Shown in pieces: positions 36,030-43,297 of a DNA stretch of 64,000 nucleotides. The translations under genes and the position numbers were made by a program. Each line of letters opens with the position of its first letter. Position 1 is the first letter of the stretch. Source of the DNA: Actinomadura syzygii (lineage in GTDB: Bacteria > Actinomycetota > Actinomycetes > Streptosporangiales > Streptosporangiaceae); NCBI RefSeq assembly GCF_008085905.1, contig NZ_VSFF01000001.1, positions 62,001 through 126,000 of the forward strand, given 5' to 3'. The notes below the pieces were generated by a model, which was not told where the DNA came from, did not search any database, and was given only the letters and a program-made list of their open reading frames with translations.

Positions 36030-36854
36030 GTGAGCGATCACACGGAGCGCCCTGACGACACGGGCCCCGGGCATCGTCCGCGGCCGCACGCGCACCCGGG
36101 TCCGCCGGGGCATCGTCCGCGGCCGTACGGGGCTCCGCCGGGGTGGCGTCCGCCCTTCGCGCGGCCTCCCGTTCCGCCCGCTCAGCTCCGGCCGGTCGGG
36201 CCGCCGCCCGTCCCGGCGCGGGGGCCGGAGAGTGCGCGCGGTGTGCTGTGGGCGGCGATCCCGTTCCTCACCCTCGGCTACGGGACGCCCGTGACCTTCC
36301 TCTACGCGGCCGTGAAGCGCGGGTCGTGGCGGCTCGGCGCGACCGCGGCCGGGTACGGGGCCGGGACGGCGGGCGTCCTCCTGCTGCTCCAGTTCGGCAG
36401 CGCGGCCTCCATCGTCCTCGGCTCCTTCCTGGCGATCATGCTGTGGCTGGCGGGCACCGGGCACGCGTTCGCCGTGCGGACGTCCGTCTTCCCGCCCGAG
36501 GCTCCGCGCAACAGGCTCAACGAGCACGCCATCGAGGTCGCCAAGTACCGCCGGGGGCTGCGCGAGGACGCCCGCGCCCTCGCCGCCGAGGACCCGGCGC
36601 TGGCCCGCGAGCTGCGGATCGGCCGTCCGGACGTGCCCCGCACCTACGACGACGGCGGACTCGTGGACGTCAACCACGCCCCGCCCGAGATCCTCGCCGC
36701 GCTGCCCGGCATGACGCCGGAGATGGTCGAGCGGGTGGTGCGCCGCCGCGAGGAGCACGGCGGCTTCGTCTCCGTCGAGGAGATGGCCGTGGACGCCGAC
36801 ATCCCGCCGGACGTCCTCCCCGAGATGGCCGACTTCACGATCTTCCTGCGCTGA
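36030..36854 (+). CDS. Membrane protein with helix-hairpin-helix domain
   Basis: A 274-residue protein transcribed against the nuo genes. The first 75 residues are Pro/Arg/His-rich with a repeated [20 protein letters not shown] pattern. Two to three membrane helices follow (about 82-150, [17 protein letters not shown] and [18 protein letters not shown]). The C-terminal domain (about 205-270) is a helix-hairpin-helix unit of ComEA/T2SK type ([33 protein letters not shown]). Such domains bind DNA or act as protein-interaction modules. The GTG at 36030 has a GGGAGG site. It is convergent with nuoH (13-base gap) and divergent from nuoI. No direct link to complex I is known. Confidence 0.85.
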   Translation: MSDHTERPDDTGPGHRPRPHAHPGPPGHRPRPYGAPPGWRPPFARPPVPPAQLRPVGPPPVPARGPESARGVLWAAIPFLTLGYGTPVTFLYAAVKRGSWRLGATAAGYGAGTAGVLLLLQFGSAASIVLGSFLAIMLWLAGTGHAFAVRTSVFPPEAPRNRLNEHAIEVAKYRRGLREDARALAAEDPALARELRIGRPDVPRTYDDGGLVDVNHAPPEILAALPGMTPEMVERVVRRREEHGGFVSVEEMAVDADIPPDVLPEMADFTIFLR

Positions 36855-36867
36855 CCGCGCGTCCAGG

Positions 36868-37821
36868 TCAGAGCGCGACCTTGAGGACGCCGGTCAGCGC
36901 GAGCTGCGCCAGCGACAGCGGGACGAGCCAGGCCCAGGCGAGCTTCTGCAACTGGTCCTCGCGCATGCGCGGATAGCTGACCCGGAACCAGATCACGCAG
37001 AACGCCAGGACGGCGGCCTTGAGCAGCGTCCAGAGCCAGCCCAGCTCGGTGTTCAGGAACGGGCCCTTCCAGCCGCCGAGGAACAGCACAGCCGTCAGCC
37101 CGCACAGGACGACGATCCCCGCGTACTCGGCCAGCAGGAAGAACGCGAACCGCAGCCCGCCGTACTCGGTGTACGGGCCGAAGATGATCTCCGAGTCGGC
37201 GACCGGCATGTCGAACGGCGGGCGGCGCAGCTCCGCGAGCCCCGCGACGAAGAACACGACGGCGCCGATCGCCTGCCAGGGCAGCCAGTACCAGCGCCAT
37301 TCGCCGACGATGCCCTGGAGGGAGAGCGTCCCGGCTGCCATCGCGACCGACGACGCGGCGAACACCATCGGCAGCTCGTACGACATGAGCTGCGCGGCGA
37401 CCCGCATCCCGCCGAGCAGCGAGTACTTGTTCGCGCTCGCCCAGCCCGCCATGATCGCGCCGATCACGCCGACGCCCATCACGGCCAGCGCGAAGAAGAC
37501 GCCCGGCCCGAGGTCGAGCGCCACCTGCCCGCCGGGCCCGACCGGGATCACGAGCAGCACCAGCAGGTACGGGACGAGCGCCACGCCCGGGGCCAGCTTG
37601 AACACCCACCGGTCGGCGTCGCGCGGGACCACGTCCTCCTTCTGCGCGAACTTCACGCCGTCGGCGACGAGCTGCGCCCAGCCGTGGAAGGCGCCCGCGT
37701 ACATGGGTCCGAGACGGCCCTGCATGTGCGCCATCACCTTGTGCTCGGCCTGCCCGACGAGCAGCGGCAGCACCGCGAACGCGCCCGCCACCAGCACGAG
37801 CTTGACCACGACCTCAAGCAT
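36868..37821 (-). CDS. nuoH: NADH-quinone oxidoreductase subunit H
   Basis: A 317-residue membrane subunit that forms the quinone chamber with NuoB and NuoD. It shows AEHKVMAHMQGRLGPMYAGA, LLGGMRVAAQLMSYELPMVF and the acidic loop LAELRRPPFDMPVADSEIIF, all conserved. The ATG at 37821 is 8 bases inside the end of nuoC. The acidic loops that couple quinone chemistry to pumping are intact, although a NuoD partner is not encoded nearby. Confidence 0.96.
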   Translation of the reverse strand: MLEVVVKLVLVAGAFAVLPLLVGQAEHKVMAHMQGRLGPMYAGAFHGWAQLVADGVKFAQKEDVVPRDADRWVFKLAPGVALVPYLLVLLVIPVGPGGQVALDLGPGVFFALAVMGVGVIGAIMAGWASANKYSLLGGMRVAAQLMSYELPMVFAASSVAMAAGTLSLQGIVGEWRWYWLPWQAIGAVVFFVAGLAELRRPPFDMPVADSEIIFGPYTEYGGLRFAFFLLAEYAGIVVLCGLTAVLFLGGWKGPFLNTELGWLWTLLKAAVLAFCVIWFRVSYPRMREDQLQKLAWAWLVPLSLAQLALTGVLKVAL

Positions 37822-38464
37822 CGGGCCCCTGCCCTTCTGGGGGGCGACCCCCAGACCCCCGAGACGGGGCGCTTGGACGATCCTCACTCCGCTGGCGCTC
37901 CGCTGCGGTCGCCCAAGCGCCCTCATCCGGCACACCGGGCGGCCGCATACGACGCCGGCTCGGGGCGCCGTGGCCCGACTCGCCGGGTTCCTTGGCGCCG
38001 GGCCAGGGCTTGGCGACGCGGGCGGCGAGGACGAAGTCCTTGCGGAGGGGGTGGCCCTCGAAGCCGTCCGGGAGCAGCAGCGGGACGAGGTTCGGGTGCC
38101 CCTCGAACAGCACGCCGAACATCTCCGCCGTCTCCCGCTCGTGCCACGCCGCGCCCCGGTAGACGCCCGTCGCGGTCGGCAGGACGGGTTTCCGCTTCGG
38201 CACCCGCGTCCGGATCAGCAGGTGGTGGCGGCGTTCGAGCGAGTACACGTGGACGACCACGGCGAAGCCGTCGTCGAGCTCGTCCACGCCGGTCAGCCAG
38301 TCGAAGAAGCCGCAGGACAGCTCGTCGCGGGCGAAGGTCAGCGCGTCCAGCCAGAGCTCGGGCGCGACGCCGACCGCGAGCCCGCCGGTGGTCTCCTCGG
38401 CGCTGATCTCCTCGCCGTAGCGGGACGTCCAGGCGTCGTGGAGGGCCTCGGCCTCGGGGCTCAC
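37814..38464 (-). CDS. nuoC: NADH-quinone oxidoreductase subunit C
   Basis: A 216-residue NuoC (30-kDa subunit) that links the quinone module to the peripheral arm. Core motifs are [40 protein letters not shown] and the C-terminal [20 protein letters not shown]. The core ends near residue 160, and a tail of about 55 residues, Arg/Pro/Gly-rich ([20 protein letters not shown]), follows and overlaps the nuoH start by 8 bases. The GTG at 38464 overlaps the nuoB stop. Normally nuoD would follow; it does not. Confidence 0.94.
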   Translation of the reverse strand: MSPEAEALHDAWTSRYGEEISAEETTGGLAVGVAPELWLDALTFARDELSCGFFDWLTGVDELDDGFAVVVHVYSLERRHHLLIRTRVPKRKPVLPTATGVYRGAAWHERETAEMFGVLFEGHPNLVPLLLPDGFEGHPLRKDFVLAARVAKPWPGAKEPGESGHGAPSRRRMRPPGVPDEGAWATAAERQRSEDRPSAPSRGSGGRPPEGQGPDA

Positions 38465-39411
38465 CGGTCGCGCCCGATCTGGTCGTCGTGCCCGTCGTGC
38501 CCGTAGTCGTGCCCGTAGTCATCGTCGTCGTCGACCAGGCCGGGGATGATCGACGGGTCGTGCCGGTCGGTGTCGTCCACGATGGGCGCCACGGGTCGCG
38601 TCACCTCGTCGTCCGCGATGGTCGCGTTGGGACGGGTCACCTCGTCGTCCTCGATCGGGGCCACGGGAATGGTCACGTCGTCCGGAAGCACCGGGTGGTC
38701 CCCCAGGTGCTGGACGGGCACGGTCGCGTCGTCGGCGCCGTCCGGGTGGGGCTCCTCCGCCGCGTCGCCGTTCGCCGCCTCGCCCATGACGTCCCAGTGC
38801 TCGAACGTCTCGTCCGCCTCCGGGGGCGGCGGCTGGAGCGGGCGGCGCAGCACCGTCGCCGCGAACGGCCGCGGCCCCGGCGGCGGAGACGGCGGCTCGC
38901 CGCCGCCACCCCCGTACCGGTCCCCGAGCGACTCGGCCGCGATCTTCTCCTGCAGATGGACGATCCCCTGCAGCAGCGCCTCCGGACGGGGCGGGCAGCC
39001 CGGCACGTACACGTCCACCGGGATGATCTGGTCGACGCCCTTGGTCACGCAGTAGGAGTCCCAGTAGGGCCCGCCGCAGTTGGAGCACGCGCCGAACGAG
39101 ATCACGTACTTGGGCTCGGGCATCTGCTCGTACAGGCGGCGCACCGCGGGCGCCATCTTGTCGCTGACGGTGCCGGACACGACCATGAGGTCGGCCTGCC
39201 GCGGACCCGGTGCGAACGGGATCACCCCGAGCCGGATGAAGTCGTGCCGCGCCATGGACGTCGCGATGAACTCGATGGCGCAGCAGGCCAGCCCGAAGTT
39301 GAAGACCCACAGCGAGTAGCGGCGGCCCCAGTTGAGCACGAACTTGACCGGCTTCGGCGCGAGCCGCGACAGCGGTCCGACGCTCGGCGGGGGTAGATCG
39401 ACGGTGCCCAC
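38461..39411 (-). CDS. nuoB: NADH-quinone oxidoreductase subunit B with acidic tail
   Basis: A 316-residue NuoB. The N-terminal 170 residues are the normal subunit with all N2 [4Fe-4S] ligands: the Cys pair in [23 protein letters not shown] and [14 protein letters not shown]. The last roughly 145 residues are an unusual tail. It starts Pro/Gly-rich, then has acidic repeats of the type DDEVTRPxAxIxDD ([33 protein letters not shown]), and ends in a His/Asp/Gly stretch ([20 protein letters not shown]). Typical NuoB is 160-190 residues. The tail is in frame and followed directly by nuoC, so it is probably real. Confidence 0.93.
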   Translation of the reverse strand: MGTVDLPPPSVGPLSRLAPKPVKFVLNWGRRYSLWVFNFGLACCAIEFIATSMARHDFIRLGVIPFAPGPRQADLMVVSGTVSDKMAPAVRRLYEQMPEPKYVISFGACSNCGGPYWDSYCVTKGVDQIIPVDVYVPGCPPRPEALLQGIVHLQEKIAAESLGDRYGGGGGEPPSPPPGPRPFAATVLRRPLQPPPPEADETFEHWDVMGEAANGDAAEEPHPDGADDATVPVQHLGDHPVLPDDVTIPVAPIEDDEVTRPNATIADDEVTRPVAPIVDDTDRHDPSIIPGLVDDDDDYGHDYGHDGHDDQIGRDR

Positions 39412-39421
39412 TGGAGCATTG

Positions 39422-39793
39422 TTACACCCAGGACAGCACGCCCTTCTTGCCCGCGTACGCGAGCCCGACCGCGAGGAAGGCGAGGAACACGAACATCTCG
39501 CCGAGCGTGGTCGCGCCGTATCCCGGATCGGAGAAGACCGTCGCCCACGGGAACAGGAACACCGCGTCGACGGCGAACACGACGTACAGATAGGCGAAGA
39601 CGTAGTAGCGGACGTACGAATGCGCCCACCCCTCGCCCACGGGATCGACGCCGCACTCGTACGTCGTCAGTTTCTCCGCCGTGGGACGGTGCGGACGAAG
39701 CATCCGGTTGGCGGCGAGCGCCCCGCCGACGATCCCCGCGCCGACGAGGAGCAGAACGACCACGACGACATATGTGTCGAAATAGTTATGCAC
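39422..39793 (-). CDS. nuoA: NADH-quinone oxidoreductase subunit A
   Basis: A 123-residue subunit with three membrane helices. The conserved loop is [20 protein letters not shown] (with the Glu-Cys-Gly motif near the quinone site), followed by [15 protein letters not shown]. The GTG at 39793 is chosen because of the GGGGAGG site 5 bases upstream; the longer frame upstream is not conserved. It is the first gene of the minus-strand nuo operon, so the promoter should lie between 39794 and 39948. Confidence 0.94.
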   Translation of the reverse strand: MHNYFDTYVVVVVLLLVGAGIVGGALAANRMLRPHRPTAEKLTTYECGVDPVGEGWAHSYVRYYVFAYLYVVFAVDAVFLFPWATVFSDPGYGATTLGEMFVFLAFLAVGLAYAGKKGVLSWV

Positions 39794-39948
39794 CAAATCC
39801 TCCCCGGCTGCGTCTGATCCAGTATCCCCGCAGCGGGCCGCGGGGGCACTGTGACCTTGTACCTCCACATCAGGGGCAGCAGGATGTCATGGTTTTACTG
39901 CACACTAGATTTGCATTGGGGTCAGTTGACCTGGAAGGACGTGACCGG

Positions 39949-41256
39949 ATGAGCAACCCTCCGCCGCCCCCGGGCTGGGACCCCCCGGGCGGTGCCTCCT
40001 GGCCGCCTCCGCCGCCGCCCGCCGGACCGGGCGGACCGGGACCGGGCGGGCCCGGAAACCCCGGCGGACCTGGGGTTCCCGGTGGAGTTGGCCCCGGCGG
40101 CCCACCGCCGCCACCCGGCGGATACGGCGGCCCAGGCACGCCGCCGCCCTTCTTTCCGCCGCCGCCCGGCGGCCCGCTCGGCCCGGGCATGCCGCCGCCG
40201 AAGCGCGGCGGAGGCGGCGCGGTGATCGCGGCGATCCTGGGCGGCGCGGTCGTCGTCCTGGTCCTCATCGGCGTCGTGGTGTACGTGCTCACCGCGGCCG
40301 GCGGCAAGTCGCCGGAGGAGAAGCTGACCGCCGCGGCCGTCAGCATGGACGCCGCCCGCGCGGTCACGCTGAAGGGCACCATGGGCGGCACGGGGACGCT
40401 GAACGGCGAGGTGAACGTCACCAAGGGCGGGCGCGCCGCCGGCGACGTCACCTGGAACGGCGACAGCGTGACGGTGCTCTCGGCCGACGGCAAGCTGTTC
40501 GTGAAGGCCGACTCCGCGTACTGGAAGAAGGAGCTGTCGTCCAACGACGACCCGTTCTTCCTGACGTCCGGCCAGCAGTGGGGGCGGCTCAGCCCCGACG
40601 AGCTGAACCTCGACTTCAAGGCCCAGCTCTCCCCGGCGGCGCTGGCGGGCAAGCTGCGCTCCGCGCGGACGTCGAGCGTCAAGCCCATCAAGACGACCTG
40701 GCAGGGCAAGAAGGTGCTGAAGTTCAGCACGTTCTCGTCCACCCTCTACATCACCGACGAGGACGACGCCGAGCTGCTGCGCTACGAGGCGACGACGCCG
40801 CGGGTGCGCGTCGACGTCACGCCGAAGAGCTCGGGTGACGCCTCGTCCGTCCTGTCCAACATGCGGACGAGCATCGGCGAGCTGAAGGACTCCTTCAACG
40901 GCTCCGCCCAGCCGCGCGTCGCGGAGTGGAAGCGCGGCGGCTGCAACGGCGACTCCGGCTGCACGGTCGAGGCGAAGATCCGCCCGCCGTACGACGTGGA
41001 GACGCCCGTCACGATCGACGTCCGGTTCCGGCTCACCGCCGGGACGCTGACCGGCCGCGACCTCGGCAACTGCACGACCCGCATCACGATGACCAGCTCC
41101 ACCCCGCAGTGGACGAGCTGCCGCGTCTCGGGCGGCGCGTGGACGAGCTGGGCCAAGGCCACCGGCGGGACGTTCTACAAGCACGCCTCCTACAAGGTGA
41201 TCGGCGCCACCTCCGAAGAGGTCTCCTCGATGCAGAGCGGCCTCGACAGCGAGTAG
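39949..41256 (+). CDS. Anchored LprG/LolA-like lipid-binding protein
   Basis: A 435-residue protein. The first roughly 85 residues are almost only Pro and Gly with scattered Phe/Trp, a disordered cytoplasmic tail. One transmembrane helix follows (about 92-117, VIAAILGGAVVVLVLIGVVV). The extracellular part starts with a helix and beta strands (KSPEEKLTAAAVSMDAARAV, GTMGGTGTLNGEVNVTKGGR, VLSADGKLFVKADSAYWKKE) that resemble the LppX/LprG half-barrel of the lipoproteins at 4891-6772. A second domain with four Cys ends the protein. The ATG at 39949 begins the Pro-rich tail. Its own terminator separates it from the next gene. Confidence 0.75.
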   Translation: MSNPPPPPGWDPPGGASWPPPPPPAGPGGPGPGGPGNPGGPGVPGGVGPGGPPPPPGGYGGPGTPPPFFPPPPGGPLGPGMPPPKRGGGGAVIAAILGGAVVVLVLIGVVVYVLTAAGGKSPEEKLTAAAVSMDAARAVTLKGTMGGTGTLNGEVNVTKGGRAAGDVTWNGDSVTVLSADGKLFVKADSAYWKKELSSNDDPFFLTSGQQWGRLSPDELNLDFKAQLSPAALAGKLRSARTSSVKPIKTTWQGKKVLKFSTFSSTLYITDEDDAELLRYEATTPRVRVDVTPKSSGDASSVLSNMRTSIGELKDSFNGSAQPRVAEWKRGGCNGDSGCTVEAKIRPPYDVETPVTIDVRFRLTAGTLTGRDLGNCTTRITMTSSTPQWTSCRVSGGAWTSWAKATGGTFYKHASYKVIGATSEEVSSMQSGLDSE

Positions 41257-41280
41257 CGGATCCACCCCGCACGACCCCGG

Positions 41281-41327
41281 GTGCCCGGCGGCGCTTTCCC
41301 AAGATCGGGAACAGCGCCGCCGGGCAC
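41281..41327 (+). terminator. Terminator after the anchored LprG-like gene
   Basis: A 15-base-pair stem (41281-41295 with 41313-41327), extended by an inner TTCCC/GGGAA pairing, 24 bases after the stop codon. Confidence 0.85.
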
Positions 41328-41494
41328 CCTTATGCTCGTTGGGGACGCCCCCGGGGCCGGCGGCCCCCGACATCCGTGACCGAACACCGTCCGGACACCG
41401 CCGACCGCATCCCGGGCGCCGTCCGGAATCCCTTGCTTTGTGCCTGACGGTCGGGCCGCGACCCGGCCCCGGAAGTGAGCAGAGTGAGCCCCCA

Positions 41495-42739
41495 GTGAGC
41501 GTTGAACAGGACGACCCGTCATCCGCGCCCGCCGCCCCGCGGCCGCCGCTGCCCTCCCCGCCGCCGCCCCCGCGGGCGGTGTTCATGAGGCGGCGGCTGA
41601 TCGTCGCGGCCGGGGCCGCGGCGGTCGTGCTGACGGTCGGCGGGGGCCTCGCGGTCGCGCTGTCCGGGGACGGCGAGCCGTCCGGCAAGCCGGTGAAGCC
41701 GACCGTGTCCGCGCCGCCCCCGGAGTGGACGGTCAAGGCCGGACGGCTGCTCGCGTCCGGTCCGGGCGTCCGCTACGACGGGGCGCTGACGGTCGGCGGC
41801 AGACCCGTGCTCGCCCGGCTGCGGATCACCCAGGCGGGCTCGGCGACCGGCACGCTGACGGCCGGTGCGCTGACGGCGGACGTCGTCGCCGTCGACGGCG
41901 CGACCTACCTCAGGGCGGGCCTCGCGTTCTGGCGCGACTACGCGGGCGAACTCACCCACCCCGAGTACTACGCCGGACGCTGGTCCAAGGCGCCCGCCGC
42001 GCTGCCCGGCTTCGACGTCCCCGGCGTCCTCGGCCCCGAGGCGATCGCCCGGACGCTCGCGAAGGCGCCCCGGCGCCCGTCCACGGAGGACGTCGGCGGA
42101 CGTCCCGCCTACAAGGTCAAGACGCCGTCCGCCGAGTACCTGGTCGCGTCGGCGGCGCCGTACCGGCTGCTGGCGGTGCGCGCGACCGGGCCGAACGCGC
42201 CGTGGTTCACGGCCTCGCCGGTGGCGGCGCCCGCGTCGATGTTCGCCGAGTTGCGCTCCCGGGTGGCCAGGCTGGGCGGAGCCTCCGACCCGGGGCTGCG
42301 CTTCCGTCCCGGGACGCTCACCTTCAGCAACTGCGACCAGAACACGAACGGCTGCACGGTGACCGTTCCCGCCACATTGGACTCTCCGGCGGGAACGGTT
42401 CCGTCCGGGGCGCGGGCGGCGCTGCGGGCGGCGATCACGTCGCGCGGGCAGCCGCTCGGCGCGTGCGCCGAGTCCAAGCCCGTCCCGGCGAACCGGGCGC
42501 TGGTGCTGACCTGCACGGTGAAGAGCAAGCTGTGGCGGCGCTGGATGCGGACGGCGCTCGACAACCCCGGCTCGTACCCGTACACGGCGACGGCGCAGGT
42601 CATCGGGGAGGCGGTGGCCATCACGGACGTCCCGAAACTGGTCGCCGCCGTCGACCGCGAGCGAGCCTCGGTCGCCCAGCCGGAACCGGCCACACCGGGA
42701 ACGGCGGGTTCCGGCTCGCCCCGATCGGGCCCCGCCTGA
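41495..42739 (+). CDS. Anchored LprG-like protein (paralogue)
   Basis: A 414-residue protein with the same plan as its upstream neighbour: a Pro-rich cytoplasmic N terminus (about 10-30), one membrane helix (about 34-57, LIVAAGAAAVVLTVGGGLAV), then an extracellular beta-rich region with GVRYDGALTVGGRPVLARL and the ADVVAVDGATYLRAGLAFWR strand pair. It ends in a domain with Cys pairs (SNCDQNTNGCTVTV) like the tail of the neighbour. The GTG at 41495 is the only in-frame start near the upstream GGAAGTGAG; the ribosome site is weak. The pair probably arose by duplication. The ligand is unknown. Confidence 0.72.
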   Translation: MSVEQDDPSSAPAAPRPPLPSPPPPPRAVFMRRRLIVAAGAAAVVLTVGGGLAVALSGDGEPSGKPVKPTVSAPPPEWTVKAGRLLASGPGVRYDGALTVGGRPVLARLRITQAGSATGTLTAGALTADVVAVDGATYLRAGLAFWRDYAGELTHPEYYAGRWSKAPAALPGFDVPGVLGPEAIARTLAKAPRRPSTEDVGGRPAYKVKTPSAEYLVASAAPYRLLAVRATGPNAPWFTASPVAAPASMFAELRSRVARLGGASDPGLRFRPGTLTFSNCDQNTNGCTVTVPATLDSPAGTVPSGARAALRAAITSRGQPLGACAESKPVPANRALVLTCTVKSKLWRRWMRTALDNPGSYPYTATAQVIGEAVAITDVPKLVAAVDRERASVAQPEPATPGTAGSGSPRSGPA

Positions 42740-42851
42740 CCTGGAGATCAAGCGGCGGGACAGAACGCTCAGACGTGGCGAAGCGGGCCGCGCCGGATGC
42801 TTCCCCAGCGCCACGCAAGGCCCGGTGCAGGTGAACTTTATTTGGCCTGTC

Positions 42852-42857
42852 TACACT
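42852..42857 (+). promoter_or_regulatory. -10 element before the leader peptide
   Basis: TACACT fits a -10 hexamer. With the usual 7-base spacing the transcript would begin at 42864-42865, exactly at the GTG of the leader peptide, so the leader would be translated without a 5' UTR. The -35 region is not a clear match. Confidence 0.45.
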
Positions 42858-42864
42858 TCGGGAC

Positions 42865-42978
42865 GTGAACGCCACGCCCGCGGGGAGCCGCGGCTCCTCG
42901 ACGAACCTCGCGCGGCGCCTGGTCAGGCGGCTGCACGTCGACCTGTGCCGGCAGCGCAGCAGCCTGTGTCGACGATGA
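42865..42978 (+). CDS. Cys-containing leader peptide upstream of korAB
   Basis: A 37-residue ORF from GTG. The second half, RRLHVDLCRQRSSLCRR, matches the pattern of actinobacterial putative leader peptides (basic stretch, H-V-D-L, then Cys near the end), which I recall mostly in front of sulfur-metabolism genes. Two Cys codons lie within the last ten residues, and two Ser codons between them. By analogy, ribosome pausing at Cys codons when cysteine is low would change downstream RNA folding. It lies 319 bases before korA, whose products are thiol- and Fe-S-dependent. The regulatory role is inference. Confidence 0.72.
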   Translation: MNATPAGSRGSSTNLARRLVRRLHVDLCRQRSSLCRR

Positions 42979-43297
42979 ACTCGGGGACCCGCCAGGGTCG
43001 TACCACGCGATAGGACCTGCCTGATCAGGGAGGGCCGAGTGAACCCGCACCGAAGTGGCACCCCAGCGGGACGTCACGCGACGGGCGGAGCGGCGGCCCC
43101 GGTCCCTGTCTCGGAGGACCGGCGGCGACCAGTGACCGAAACGCGGTTTGTCACCGCGTGCCGTCATCCCGGTGAGCGGTCCGCTCCCCGACACCATCAT
43201 CGAAGCCCGGACATACCATGAAGGTAATCCTAAGTAGCATCACGTTCCCAGGCGCCTCCCCTGGGACGGATGCTGCGCGTCGAGGAGGTCTTCCTCT

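Larger units (their letters stand above)
42740..43297. other. korAB leader region
   Basis: This 558-base gap holds the leader peptide at 42865-42978 and its promoter. Further on are two hairpins, ACGCGG/CCGCGT at about 43139-43158 and CCCAGG/CCTGGG at about 43248-43266. A 60-codon frame (43039-43221) with a GGGAGGG site could be translated but looks unlike a protein. The arrangement suggests post-initiation control of korAB. Confidence 0.5.

Noticed and set aside
43039..43221. A 60-codon frame with a GGGAGGG site in the korA leader
   Set aside because: Composition is Arg/His/Pro-rich without pattern. It was kept only as a note in the leader entry because translation cannot be excluded.
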